Below, piece after piece: positions 51,521-61,082 of a DNA stretch of 64,000 nt. The stretch is from the NCBI GenBank assembly GCA_002440825.1, contig DJVH01000074.1:21087-85086 (forward strand). Direction: 5' to 3'. Origin of the DNA: Bacteriovoracaceae bacterium UBA6261. Lineage in GTDB: Bacteria > Bdellovibrionota > Bacteriovoracia > Bacteriovoracales > Bacteriovoracaceae. The notes beneath the pieces were generated by a model. The model had not been told where the DNA came from. It did no database searches and worked only from the letters and a program-made list of their open reading frames with translations. A program made the translations under genes and the position numbers. Positions within the stretch are counted from its first letter, which is position 1. Every line of letters begins with the position of its first letter.

Positions 51521-53314
51521 CTACATTCTTTCGGGTGGTGTAATACCCAACAGGTAGAGACCTGTCTTCAAAGTGTTTGCAAAGGCCTTTAAAAGAGCGA
51601 GACGGGCCCCTTTTAATTCTTCTGTTTCTGCCTTCATGACAGAAACTTCTGTATAGAAACGGTTGTACGCCTTACAGGTGAAGAACAAATGGTTGGCAAT
51701 TGTTGATGGTTTATAATTTTCACAGGCGTAAATCGCAGTCTGGTTAAAATCATAAAGATGTCTCATTAACTCGCGTTCTGATTCATGAGTCAGAAGATCG
51801 AGATGATCGCTCTTCGGTTCTAAATCTTGTTCTGTCGCTTTGTTGAGAATCGATTGGGTGCGGGCATAACTGTACATCAGGTATGGTCCGGAGTTTCCTT
51901 CAAAAGAAACCCATTCTTTCGGATCAAAGACAATTTCCTTATTAGGGTCAGCCTGAAGCATTCCGTATTTAATCGCACCGACAGCTAATTTATGGGCCGT
52001 GTCTTCCATGCGCGCCTTATCCCATTCGTCTTTGTATTTATCAAGATACGTATGAATTTCTTCAATAACCAGAGTAATGAGCTGAAGGAAGGTAAAAGAG
52101 TTTCCTGCACGTGAAGACATTTTTCCTTCAGGACGAACAACCATTCCGTAAGAAAGGTGATAGCATTTTTCAGCCTGCTTGAAGCCCATTTTCTCAAGAG
52201 CGTAGAACACCTGCTTGAAGTGGAAGTTTTGTTCGCTTCCGACAACGTAGATACTTCTGTCGATATCAAAATCGTTGAACTTCACTTTCGCAAGCGCGAG
52301 ATCTTTCGTTGCATATAAAGTTGTTCCGTCTGATTTTCTCGCCATGAAAAAGCCGAGTTTTTTATCTGACATATCAACGCCTATAGCGCCCTGATCTTCT
52401 TTAAAGAGACCTTTCTTCATGTATTCGTCGACTATTTCCTGAGAGGCTTCACTCACTTCTGATTCATAAAAGAAGTGATCGAAGTGAACGTCGAGCCATT
52501 TATAAATGCGGTTAAAATCGTCGAGACAGTACTGACGAGTCTTCACCCAAGTCTCATAATATTCGCCTGATTTATTTTCAATCGCGCGAAGAATTGTGGA
52601 AATGCTCGCCTGGATTTTGGCTTTCTCTTCATCAGTCGCATCTTTTATAGCATTGTTGGCTTCAACATAACGCTGGCCCAGCCACTCAGCTTTGTTTTCG
52701 ACTTTATCTGAAAGGGGTTCGCCTTTGTAGTTTTCAACACCCCAGAGACATTTAGCGATATGAGCGCCTTCGTCGCCGATATAGTTCACCGGAGTCACGT
52801 TGAATCCGTTATAAGAAAAAATTCGGCACAAGCTGTCGCCAAGACAAACGTTGCGGCCGTGGCCGACGTGGAATTCTTTGTGAGTATTCGGTTGAGAAAA
52901 CTCGATCATAACTTTTGTCGTTCTGTGTTCTTCATTTTCTTTCAGAACTTCGAAACCGTGACAGCTGATGAGTTCAGGAATCAATGTTTTTGCGACTTGC
53001 TTTTGATCTGTGAAGATGTTGAGGAAGGCACCCTTTAAATCAACTTTCGCCACCCATGGATTGCCCGAAGCCTCGAGTTCTTTTTTTAATTCTTCAGCAA
53101 CGAGATTGGGATTTTTTTTCAGGGCCTTGGCAAAACGAAAACACGGAAGAGCATAATCGCCGAGAGTTTTTTCAGGTGGCTGCTCAAGCGCTTTGAAAAA
53201 ATCGACAACACTTAAATCGGCAGGAAGCTCACCTTGTTTGCACAAAGCAGAAAACAGAGTTTCTGCCAGTGAGCATTTTGCCGGATCATATTTATAATTT
53301 TCTAACTGGTTCAC
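51521..53314 (-). CDS. argS: Arginyl-tRNA synthetase
   Basis: 597 aa, class I enzyme. The N-terminal tRNA-recognition domain (about residues 1-110) precedes the HIGH-type motif HVGHGRN, the KMSKS-type motif GKMSSRAGN near residue 404, and the C-terminal anticodon-binding domain with NRFYTEV and ending LLGITPPERM, the near-universal ArgS terminus. 9 bases after the OsmC gene and flush with the next gene. Intact. Confidence 0.97.
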   Translation of the reverse strand: MNQLENYKYDPAKCSLAETLFSALCKQGELPADLSVVDFFKALEQPPEKTLGDYALPCFRFAKALKKNPNLVAEELKKELEASGNPWVAKVDLKGAFLNIFTDQKQVAKTLIPELISCHGFEVLKENEEHRTTKVMIEFSQPNTHKEFHVGHGRNVCLGDSLCRIFSYNGFNVTPVNYIGDEGAHIAKCLWGVENYKGEPLSDKVENKAEWLGQRYVEANNAIKDATDEEKAKIQASISTILRAIENKSGEYYETWVKTRQYCLDDFNRIYKWLDVHFDHFFYESEVSEASQEIVDEYMKKGLFKEDQGAIGVDMSDKKLGFFMARKSDGTTLYATKDLALAKVKFNDFDIDRSIYVVGSEQNFHFKQVFYALEKMGFKQAEKCYHLSYGMVVRPEGKMSSRAGNSFTFLQLITLVIEEIHTYLDKYKDEWDKARMEDTAHKLAVGAIKYGMLQADPNKEIVFDPKEWVSFEGNSGPYLMYSYARTQSILNKATEQDLEPKSDHLDLLTHESERELMRHLYDFNQTAIYACENYKPSTIANHLFFTCKAYNRFYTEVSVMKAETEELKGARLALLKAFANTLKTGLYLLGITPPERM

Positions 53315-53323
53315 AATCTCTCC

Positions 53324-53764
53324 CTAGAGGATATTAACTTTCGTTTTAATCGAGTTGGCGATGAAGCAATTTCTGTGTGCCTTTTCGTGCAGCGATTTCA
53401 ATTGATCAGCATCCGGAACTTTTGAACCGGAAAAAACAATCACAGGTTTTAAATTAATTTCGGTCACACTCATACGGCCTTCTTCATTTTTATTTAAATG
53501 AGCTTCGGCTTCGTCGGCGTATGAATCTACAGTATAACCCATTTTTGAAGCTACAGCTAAAAAGGTGAGCATGTGGCAGCTTGAGAGTGCAGAAGCGATC
53601 AGCTCCTCAGGATTGGCCGTATCGGTATTCCCCAGGTACTCCGGAGCAGAAGAATTTCTTAGCTGTTGCGGGCCTGAAAATTGAAGCGTGTGTGTGCGAT
53701 TGAATTTCTCGTAGGAAAAATCGTCTGTGGTTCTTTTCCAGTTAAGCTGTATGCGAAACGACAT
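53324..53764 (-). CDS. OsmC/Ohr-family peroxidase-like protein
   Basis: 146 aa. Two cysteines at the usual places, Cys63 in SSCHMLTF and Cys133 in HRNCFIANS, form the thiol-peroxidase centre of OsmC proteins that reduce organic hydroperoxides with lipoyl or dithiol donors. No signal peptide. It lies in an operon with a small membrane protein before it and argS after it. OsmC rather than Ohr is favoured by the position of the first Cys, but the split is not sharp. Confidence 0.88.
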   Translation of the reverse strand: MSFRIQLNWKRTTDDFSYEKFNRTHTLQFSGPQQLRNSSAPEYLGNTDTANPEELIASALSSCHMLTFLAVASKMGYTVDSYADEAEAHLNKNEEGRMSVTEINLKPVIVFSGSKVPDADQLKSLHEKAHRNCFIANSIKTKVNIL

Positions 53765-53766
53765 AA

Positions 53767-54204
53767 CTACTCCTTGACCTTGAATTCGGCATCAATGGTT
53801 TCCCCACCGCTATAGTCAGCGAATTTATGAGGTGCACCCTGCATGCGTTTTTTAATGATAATTTTTTCTGAAGATTCACCGCCCAGAGCAATTAACCACG
53901 AAAGAATGACGAGTACCTGATTAGTTTGCCAGTAAGCAATTGTGGCAAGTATGGCCACGAGTATTCGCGGTGCAAAGAAAAATCCCAGCCACCAGAACAA
54001 ACCCCCAAATTCCACTGTATTGAAAATCAATCCCGAAACCAGAAGCGTCATACGCGGAAAAAGCGCAATGGAAATGAGAAAAATCCAGCCGTGCTTAGTG
54101 AAGTAATCGATAGTTCCGAAAGTTACATCAGTGTAATTGTAAAGAAGGGTAGAAGCCCCTGTAATCGCCAGGAAAATCAACGCTATTTTAATAATTGTAT
54201 TCAT
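53767..54204 (-). CDS. Small four-helix membrane protein of unknown function
   Basis: 145 aa with about four hydrophobic segments (residues about 5-25, 38-60, 66-90, 94-112) and a hydrophilic C-terminal tail of about 35 residues. Segments FFFAPRILVAIL and ALFPRMTLLVSG carry a repeated Pro-Arg. Its C-terminal tail (GESSEKIIIKKR) is charged. Two bases before the OsmC start, so co-transcribed. No family recognised. Confidence 0.7.
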   Translation of the reverse strand: MNTIIKIALIFLAITGASTLLYNYTDVTFGTIDYFTKHGWIFLISIALFPRMTLLVSGLIFNTVEFGGLFWWLGFFFAPRILVAILATIAYWQTNQVLVILSWLIALGGESSEKIIIKKRMQGAPHKFADYSGGETIDAEFKVKE

Positions 54205-54323
54205 TTTCTCTTCTCAATAAATGTTTTTGAAATAACTGAGCTACTCTATCAAATGCCACTGCAATAAGAAATTAAAAAAGATTTTTGGGCCGCTCTTGAC
54301 GTTAATTTCCCTGCTATCAACTT

Positions 54324-56765
54324 ATGATCATGAAAACACCAATTCTTACAAACATTGAGCAATTTATACCAACCCTGGTCCTCAAAAATACAGTGCTTTT
54401 CCCTGACGTAGCGCTGCCAGTTCTCATATCCAAATCTGTTGGATTGAACGCCATTAACCGCGCGCTCGAACAGTCAAAAGATAAACTTTTTGTAGCGATC
54501 ACCCTCAAGGAAGGAGTGCAGATCGAGCAGGCTACGCCGTCTGACTTCTACACTGTCGGAACACTTTGTACCATTCAGAGAATCGAAAAGAATGAGCGCA
54601 ATGAAACCATTGCTTACATCAAAGCTTTATATCGATTCAAAGTTTTACAAGTAGAATTTGAAGAATCGTTTGCTTCATGGGTTGCCAGAGGTGAACCGAT
54701 GCCTGATCTCGTGGATCTGGATGGACCTACTGAGAAAGCTCTTCTCAGAAGCCTGAAGGATATTTCTATTGAAATTCTGGAAAGCCTCAATGCCTCTCCG
54801 GAATTCAAGCGAACGCTGGATCAATTTGAAAGCGCCGCTGACTTTACGAACCTTGCGGCCCAAAACCTTCCATTGATACTGGCAAAGAAACAGGAAATTC
54901 TGGAAATTGCTTCAGTAAAAACCAGAGCACTTAAAGTTCTCGAACTGTTAGTAGAACAGCGGGAAATGATCAAAGTAAACACTGAAATGGGTTTAAAAAT
55001 TTCAGAGAAAACATCGAAAGCTTATCGCGAATCCATTCTTCGTGAGCAATTAAAGGCCATCAAAGAGGAATTAGGTGAAGAAAGTGAGTTCTCTGCCGAA
55101 GGTGAAAAGCTCACTCTCAAAGATAGAATTCTAAGAGCAAAACTTCCCGCTGATATTGAAAAAATAGCACTCGATCAGTTAAACCGATATGAAACGATGG
55201 GACAGCAAAATGCCGAGTCTCATGTCATCAGAAACTATCTGGAATTAATTCTGGCGCTTCCATGGAATGATGTTGAACCCAAAGAAATAGACCTGGATGC
55301 TGCTCAGAAAATATTAGACGATGAACACTACGGTCTGGAAAAAATCAAAAAACATATTATTCAGCATCTTGCCGTGATGAAACTCTCTCCCCATAAAAAA
55401 GGATCGATTCTTCTTTTTGTAGGCCCTCCGGGAGTGGGTAAAACTTCGCTTGGGCAAAGTATAGCCAAGGCCCTGGGCAGAAAATTTGTCAGAGCTTCTC
55501 TGGGCGGTGTCCGCGATGATTCAGAAATCAGAGGTCATAGAAGAACCTATATCGGGGCGATGCCTGGACGAATTATCGAAGGAATAAAACGAGGCAAAGA
55601 GAAAAATCCGGTTTTTATGCTGGATGAAATCGATAAACTCGGACGTGGCTATGGAGGAGATCCTGCAGCTGCGATGCTTGAAGTCCTCGATCCTGAACAG
55701 AATTCAACTTTCATGGATCACTATCTCGATATCAATTACGACTTATCTAAGGTCTTTTTCATTGCTACGGCAAACTCTCTGGAAACCATTCCACCACCAT
55801 TGCTGGACAGAATGGAAGTCATTCAGCTTTCGGGTTACACAACAGATGAAAAGTTGCATATTGCAAAAAACCATCTCTTGCCGAAACAACTGAAAGAGCA
55901 CGGATTAAAACCCGAGCAGGTTGAAATACCGGATGCGATGCTGACGATGATGATCGAAGAATACACTCGGGAAGCAGGTGTGCGCGAGTTGCAGAGAAAA
56001 ATTGCAAAAGTCTTACGGACTGTCTCTGAAAAGATTGTTCGAGGAAAAGGAGAAGAGAAAGTCGTCATTACTCCGGAACTGATTGAAGATGAGCTGGGCA
56101 TTCATAAAAATTCCTACGAGCATATTCAAACCAGTACTGTACCGGGAGTGGCCACAGGTCTCGCCTGGACTCCGGCCGGCGGCGATATTCTCTTTATTGA
56201 ATCACTGATGATGCCTGGATCAGGAAAAATTCAGCTGACAGGTAAATTAGGTGATGTCATGAGCGAGTCGGCGCATATCGGACTTTCATTGGTGAGATCG
56301 AAACTGGCCAATATGTTGCCTGGATTTAATTTTGCCAAAACTGATTTCCATATACACGTGCCAAGCGGTGCGATTCCAAAGGATGGGCCAAGTGCAGGGA
56401 TTACAATCTTTTCAGCGCTCTGTTCTTTGGTGTTGAATAAACCGATTGACACTAAACTGGCGATGACCGGAGAAATTACTCTTAGAGGAGCAGTTCTTCC
56501 AGTCGGTGGTGTTAAAGAAAAATTAATTGCCGCTCACCGTGCAGGAATCAAACGCGTGATTATGTCGAAGAAAAATGAGAAGGATTTAAAAGAGGTTTCT
56601 GAAGAAATCAGAAAGGACATGGAGTTTTGTTTTGTTGAAAATATCAATGAGCTTCTTGTCTACGTTTTTGGAAAAATCAATGGTCCCTATTTTACTGATA
56701 ATATTCTTACCCCTCCGTACAAGGATGATTATGATGGTGGTAGTGCAGCCATAAACCACATCTGA
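54324..56765 (+). CDS. lon: ATP-dependent Lon protease
   Basis: 813 aa. N-terminal substrate domain (LVLKNTVLFPDVALPVLISK), AAA+ domain with Walker A GPPGVGKTS near residue 368 and Walker B VFMLDEIDK, and the C-terminal protease with catalytic Ser near 690 (GPSAGIT) and Lys in LPVGGVKEKLIAA. It degrades misfolded and regulatory proteins. Two ATGs (54324 and 54330) could be the start, and neither has a clear ribosome site, so a very short or leaderless transcript is possible. Followed by a terminator. Confidence 0.96.
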   Translation: MIMKTPILTNIEQFIPTLVLKNTVLFPDVALPVLISKSVGLNAINRALEQSKDKLFVAITLKEGVQIEQATPSDFYTVGTLCTIQRIEKNERNETIAYIKALYRFKVLQVEFEESFASWVARGEPMPDLVDLDGPTEKALLRSLKDISIEILESLNASPEFKRTLDQFESAADFTNLAAQNLPLILAKKQEILEIASVKTRALKVLELLVEQREMIKVNTEMGLKISEKTSKAYRESILREQLKAIKEELGEESEFSAEGEKLTLKDRILRAKLPADIEKIALDQLNRYETMGQQNAESHVIRNYLELILALPWNDVEPKEIDLDAAQKILDDEHYGLEKIKKHIIQHLAVMKLSPHKKGSILLFVGPPGVGKTSLGQSIAKALGRKFVRASLGGVRDDSEIRGHRRTYIGAMPGRIIEGIKRGKEKNPVFMLDEIDKLGRGYGGDPAAAMLEVLDPEQNSTFMDHYLDINYDLSKVFFIATANSLETIPPPLLDRMEVIQLSGYTTDEKLHIAKNHLLPKQLKEHGLKPEQVEIPDAMLTMMIEEYTREAGVRELQRKIAKVLRTVSEKIVRGKGEEKVVITPELIEDELGIHKNSYEHIQTSTVPGVATGLAWTPAGGDILFIESLMMPGSGKIQLTGKLGDVMSESAHIGLSLVRSKLANMLPGFNFAKTDFHIHVPSGAIPKDGPSAGITIFSALCSLVLNKPIDTKLAMTGEITLRGAVLPVGGVKEKLIAAHRAGIKRVIMSKKNEKDLKEVSEEIRKDMEFCFVENINELLVYVFGKINGPYFTDNILTPPYKDDYDGGSAAINHI

Positions 56766-56771
56766 AGGTAA

Positions 56772-56800
56772 AAAAAAAGGCCGGATTTTCCGGCCTTTTT
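56772..56800. terminator. Bidirectional intrinsic terminator
   Basis: GGCCGG (56779-56784), loop ATTTT, CCGGCC (56790-56795), with A8 on the left and T5 on the right. Serves lon and the convergent DUF4399 gene. Confidence 0.9.
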
Positions 56801-56809
56801 CATTTCGAA

Positions 56810-57202
56810 CTACTTAACGTTTACAGTAATTGTTGAAGAATAATCTTCTCCGTAAGACTTGTGGGCTCCATCAGCAAACTGAAGAGTCAACGTGTGCTTT
56901 CCAGGAGGAAGAGTGACTTTTGTCGACGTAGAAGCGTCACCGAAATGCTTGTGCATTTCATCTTTAGGAACAACTTCTCCTTTTTTTACCGGCTTTCCAT
57001 CAACGATCAGGTGGTGGTGGCCAGTGCCTTCTTTCATTTCTCCGGCCTTTGCGACAGTCATGCCTTCAACACCAAAGTGGACATCAAAAGTTTGCGGAAC
57101 TGTTTCACCATCTTTTGGTGTAACGAACATAACTTTGGATTTTGCAGCGGCAAATGCAGTTGAAAGTGAGAGAAAGAGAACGGCAGTTAGCAATGATTTC
57201 AT
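56810..57202 (-). CDS. Exported DUF4399 protein
   Basis: 130 aa with a signal peptide ending STAFA. The whole mature chain follows the DUF4399 pattern: KVMFVTPKDGETVPQTF, a His triad in TGHHHLIVDG, DEMHKHFGD, LPPGKHTLTLQFADGAHKS and a final strand. The clustered His residues suggest metal binding, and a beta-sandwich fold is expected, but no activity is known. Monocistronic, with its own promoter region of about 130 bases upstream. Confidence 0.85.
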   Translation of the reverse strand: MKSLLTAVLFLSLSTAFAAAKSKVMFVTPKDGETVPQTFDVHFGVEGMTVAKAGEMKEGTGHHHLIVDGKPVKKGEVVPKDEMHKHFGDASTSTKVTLPPGKHTLTLQFADGAHKSYGEDYSSTITVNVK

Positions 57203-57334
57203 AAAAACTCCTTTTTCTAAAACGATTGGCTATACTTTAATAAGGGAGCTTAATTAACACCAGCAGAAAATTGTTGCAGATGTATTGCTGAATTCTATCT
57301 TTATCTTTTCTTTTCCCAATGAATGGCGTGTGGG

Positions 57335-58390
57335 TTAATTTTCAACGGCCTCCAGAACCCCCTCAAGATCTCTGGCCGTGTTTGACAGATAAACGACGGC
57401 GCGATCTTCCTTTGGATAAATTTTAATTAATGAACTGAACCCACCCGTCATGCCGTCGTGCCAATAATTTCCGCTTGGTCTGACGAACCAGGCGTAAGCG
57501 ATATCGTTAGGATCAGATTTATAAAGGGGGGCCACGGAGAGTTTTAAAGCCGAGTGCAGTTTCGTTTCTTCGGGATGAAGTAGAGCGCGAGCAAATTGAA
57601 GCATATCACGGACCGAACTGACAACGGCACCTGCGCCTTGGGTCGTTTGATGGTACCAATAAGGATTCGCTTTTAGTTCATTCGTGTACCCTTGAGCACG
57701 TCTTGGCTCAAATTCTTTAGCAACAATAATCATGGTTGCTTTCAATCCCAATGGTTCTAAAACTAATTCCCTTAATAAGGATTCATAGGATGACTTTTGA
57801 AAGCGGGCAAGAGCGTATCCTAGAAGACCAAAACCCCAGTTGGAATAATTCACGTTTTGTGTCGGATGTTTTTCCAGTCTGCAGGTATTGCTGAACGAAG
57901 AATCTCTAAGACCTTCTATAAGATCTTTTTCGGAATAATCGGCGTAAGGATTTTCACTGCTCGCATAATGTAAATTGCATGGGAGGCGAGGTAAACCAGA
58001 AGTATGAGTGACTAATTCTTCAAGCGTGATTGCTCCTGTCGACTGATTTTTACTTTCCGGAATAAAGCGCGAAAGCGGATCTTTTATGCTGACTTTTTTT
58101 AAGTCAATTAATCTGGCGAGCATTAAACCTGTCAAAAGTTTTGTGATGGAGCCGATTTCAAATAAGGTGTCAGCGTCAGGCCGGATGTTATTACCGAGTA
58201 CAGTTTCCCCAAACGAAAGATATGTTTCTTTGCCTTTCTCGTAAATGGCGATGACGGCCCCCACATTTTTAGATCCAATCTGTGGAGAAATGGTTTTTTT
58301 TATTTGCTCAATCATTCTTGGGGCCTCCGGTTCAGGCAGCTTTGTTACAGATGTACTGGAACAAGAAATGAATAAAAAAGGAATAATCAC
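57335..58390 (-). CDS. Serine beta-lactamase-fold hydrolase, lipoprotein (class C-like)
   Basis: 351 aa. Ser81-x-x-Lys84 in IGSITKLLTG, Tyr182-Ser-Asn in NYSNWG and an H-D-G motif near residue 313 (WHDGMTGGFS) make a complete penicillin-binding/AmpC-type active site. These proteins can be esterases, peptidases or true beta-lactamases. A lipobox FISC (Cys10) follows only nine residues; the start is a GTG at 58390, and no longer reading with ATG exists, so the signal is unusually short. It lies 29 bases after the DASS gene. Confidence 0.82.
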   Translation of the reverse strand: MIIPFLFISCSSTSVTKLPEPEAPRMIEQIKKTISPQIGSKNVGAVIAIYEKGKETYLSFGETVLGNNIRPDADTLFEIGSITKLLTGLMLARLIDLKKVSIKDPLSRFIPESKNQSTGAITLEELVTHTSGLPRLPCNLHYASSENPYADYSEKDLIEGLRDSSFSNTCRLEKHPTQNVNYSNWGFGLLGYALARFQKSSYESLLRELVLEPLGLKATMIIVAKEFEPRRAQGYTNELKANPYWYHQTTQGAGAVVSSVRDMLQFARALLHPEETKLHSALKLSVAPLYKSDPNDIAYAWFVRPSGNYWHDGMTGGFSSLIKIYPKEDRAVVYLSNTARDLEGVLEAVEN

Positions 58391-58419
58391 TAGAAGGTAA
58401 ATAGGTCAACTCGCTTTTG

Positions 58420-59823
58420 TTAAACTATTCCCAAAAAAGGATAAAGCGCAAAGAGAAAAAGTATAATCAGAAGTGCGCCGATGATGTCGAGAAAGATTCC
58501 GGTTTTCAACATAACACGCAAGGGAATTTTTCCTGTTCCAAAAATAATGGCGTTGGGAGGAGTAGACACTGGAAGCATAAAGCCGAAACTCGATCCCAAA
58601 GTTGCTGCTAGCGCTAATGTAACGACGCTATTGCTGCCGGCGAACTCGGCAATGATGATAGGCACGAGTAGCGTAGTTGCAGCAGTGTTAGAAGAGAATT
58701 CTGAAACGATAATTCCCAGAACCGTACAGAGCAATCCAACTTTCCAAAAAGAAAAATCATAAGCAAAAAGGAATTCACCAATCTGAGTCGAGAGTCCTGA
58801 CGTGTCCAGAATTTTTCCGAGACAAAGCCCACCGCCAAAAATGAGAATGGTTCCCCAATCAATAGATTGAGTATCTTTCCATTCAAGAATGTTTTCCTGT
58901 TTATGTGGAAGAATAAATAAAAGTGCGGCACCTAATAAAGCCACTGCGCCGGCAGGCAATCTTGTTGAAAGAGACTGTTCAATTGAAAGTAATTGCAACA
59001 GATCAGGTAAGATCCAGAGAAAAACAGTAAGAAAGAAAACCATTGCGATTAAATACTGCGTGCGTTTCATTTCTCCAAGCTCATGAAGCTGATTTGAAAA
59101 ATAATGATGAATATCTTTTGCATGCTTGGCTTTAATTGGAAACTTCCAATGTAAAAGAAAAATGAGAGCGAGAAGCAAAGAAAAAGAAATGGGAATCCCG
59201 ATCATCATCCATTGAAAGAAAGAAATGGTCCTGCCGCTTTCACGAAGAAATTCCATCGCAAGCAAATTGGGAGGGCTTCCAACGGGAGTGGCCATCCCTC
59301 CTATACTTGCGGCAAAAGCACTGGCAAACAACAATCTTTTTTCAAGGTTGAGCTTGTCCTCTTCCGTCCAATCAGAGGAAAGACTTTTGGAAATCCCCAT
59401 GCAGATGGGAATCATCATGGCAGTGGCAGCAGTATTGGACATCCACATTGAAAGAGTCCAGGTAAACAGTGCAACGAAAAAAACAATAAGAGCTGGGCTT
59501 TTTGAAACTTGTTTTTTACTTAAAAGCCAATAGGCCATTCTTTTGTCCAGTTGATGTTTTTCCTGTGCCAGGGCAAGAAAAAATGAACCAAGAAAAAGAA
59601 AGAGAATGGGATTGCTGAATTGGGCGAAGGCCACGTCGGCAGAAAGGATGTTAAACCAGGTGGCACCAACTGGAATCAAAAGCGCAGTCACCGCTAAAGG
59701 GATAGCTTCTGTCACCCATAAAAGAATGGCCGCGATAAAAAGCCCTTGAGATGCCAATCCAATTGAATTCATGAAAAACGGAACGGCCAATAGGATAAAC
59801 GTCAGTGGTGCTTTGAGTTTCAT
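58420..59823 (-). CDS. DASS/SLC13-family divalent anion:Na+ symporter
   Basis: 467 aa with about 11-12 membrane helices. Both Ser-Asn-Thr signature repeats are clear, SNTAATAMM in the first half and SNTAATTLL in the second, as are the loops PVGSPPNLLAMEF and PVSTPPNAIIFGTG. The family carries dicarboxylates, citrate or sulfate with Na+. The substrate is not predictable. It begins just after the beta-helix protein's stop and precedes the serine hydrolase. Confidence 0.93.
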   Translation of the reverse strand: MKLKAPLTFILLAVPFFMNSIGLASQGLFIAAILLWVTEAIPLAVTALLIPVGATWFNILSADVAFAQFSNPILFLFLGSFFLALAQEKHQLDKRMAYWLLSKKQVSKSPALIVFFVALFTWTLSMWMSNTAATAMMIPICMGISKSLSSDWTEEDKLNLEKRLLFASAFAASIGGMATPVGSPPNLLAMEFLRESGRTISFFQWMMIGIPISFSLLLALIFLLHWKFPIKAKHAKDIHHYFSNQLHELGEMKRTQYLIAMVFFLTVFLWILPDLLQLLSIEQSLSTRLPAGAVALLGAALLFILPHKQENILEWKDTQSIDWGTILIFGGGLCLGKILDTSGLSTQIGEFLFAYDFSFWKVGLLCTVLGIIVSEFSSNTAATTLLVPIIIAEFAGSNSVVTLALAATLGSSFGFMLPVSTPPNAIIFGTGKIPLRVMLKTGIFLDIIGALLIILFLFALYPFLGIV

Positions 59824-60948
59824 TTAAACAGGTATAGGTTCAATCGAAGTCGATTGAGCACGACAAGGTTGAGTGTTGTCCGCATTTAAGCCGCATTGAT
59901 TGCCGCCCTGATCATTTAAGTTACCTGCCCCTGAACAATCGTCATTGTTCCCGCCAGGATAAGCGACAGTCGCAATGAAAAGATCAAAGCCGTTGGCAAA
60001 TAAATTGTTATTGCCCAGTTCAAGACTGCCATGTCGGTACGCATTGCAACCAAGAATAGTTGCGCCCGCGCGAAGATTATTATTCAGATTATTATTTTGA
60101 AGAACAACATTAGACCAAAGAGTGAGAACAGCGTCGCCGAAACTCGGTACTTCGTCGCGGACGTTGACCGGGAGAGAGCCTTTGATAAAGCCCGGAGCCG
60201 TTCTTAATATAGTTGAACCATTCATCGAAAGAGAGTTGTAATTTTCAATTTGCACACCGGCCAGTTTAGCATCTTCCACGCGAAGATATTGAGCCGTGCC
60301 ATTGCAGTTTTTTCCTTTCAACACAATTCCCTGACGGGCAGGTTTTCTCACACCAATAAGGGCGAGATCAACATTGCAGTTGTCTAGTCCCTGTGTCCAG
60401 ACGCCGAATGAAGAAGCATTGTTCACATCGACTGTTTTTAAACTGAGTCGTGAAAATTGAGACAGGGCCAGTCCTGTTTGTGGATTATTTATTTCCAGTT
60501 TTTGAATCGTAGCATTGCCCGCAGACGAAACGCCTCCGTTATTTATGCGCACATTTGAAATCGTCAGTGATGTTTGATTATTCGTTTTGACAATTGCCCA
60601 ACTATCAGGAGAGTTGATTGTAAGGTTGCTGATCGAAGCGTCGCCGTTTGCTCCCACTTCAAATTTGCCGTTGATCACAACATCATTTCTACCTGCAGTG
60701 CCGGCAATCGAAATTTTTTTGCTGTTTGCGTTCGCGCCAGAATAGCTCCCCGGATTCAACACAATTTCTCCGCCTTCTGCCACAGCATCCACTGCGCTTT
60801 GAAGTGTTGTGAAGCGAGCATGAGGAAGAATAATTTTTTTAGGAGGAAGAGGAGTTGGAATGGGAATAGGCCCCGGTCCCGGTCTGGGGATAATCGCATT
60901 TGCAGTATTTAGGCAGTAAAAACTAACTAGCAAAACAAGCAATGGCAT
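59824..60948 (-). CDS. Secreted right-handed beta-helix protein
   Basis: 374 aa from the ATG at 60948 (AGGAGA site); a longer frame reaches 61005. Signal peptide ending TANA, followed by a Pro-rich segment (PRPGPGPIPIP). The body has repeated short strands of about 20-25 residues (ISNLTINSPDSWAI, SLTISNVRINNGG, TIQKLEINNPQTGL), as in pectate-lyase-like parallel beta-helices such as NosD. Several cysteines lie in the C-terminal third. No catalytic residues recognised; a surface or carbohydrate-binding role is a guess. Heads the DASS operon. Confidence 0.75.
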   Translation of the reverse strand: MPLLVLLVSFYCLNTANAIIPRPGPGPIPIPTPLPPKKIILPHARFTTLQSAVDAVAEGGEIVLNPGSYSGANANSKKISIAGTAGRNDVVINGKFEVGANGDASISNLTINSPDSWAIVKTNNQTSLTISNVRINNGGVSSAGNATIQKLEINNPQTGLALSQFSRLSLKTVDVNNASSFGVWTQGLDNCNVDLALIGVRKPARQGIVLKGKNCNGTAQYLRVEDAKLAGVQIENYNSLSMNGSTILRTAPGFIKGSLPVNVRDEVPSFGDAVLTLWSNVVLQNNNLNNNLRAGATILGCNAYRHGSLELGNNNLFANGFDLFIATVAYPGGNNDDCSGAGNLNDQGGNQCGLNADNTQPCRAQSTSIEPIPV

Positions 60949-61082
60949 AGGTCTCTCCTGATCAGTAAGCGAAACGGATAATGATGTAACAAAACATTTT
61001 TGCAAAGTCCTCTTAATTTTTTCTTATGTAATGTGCTTTTTTAATGCTTTTATTTTGTGATCCATGACTATAAAATCAGAAG

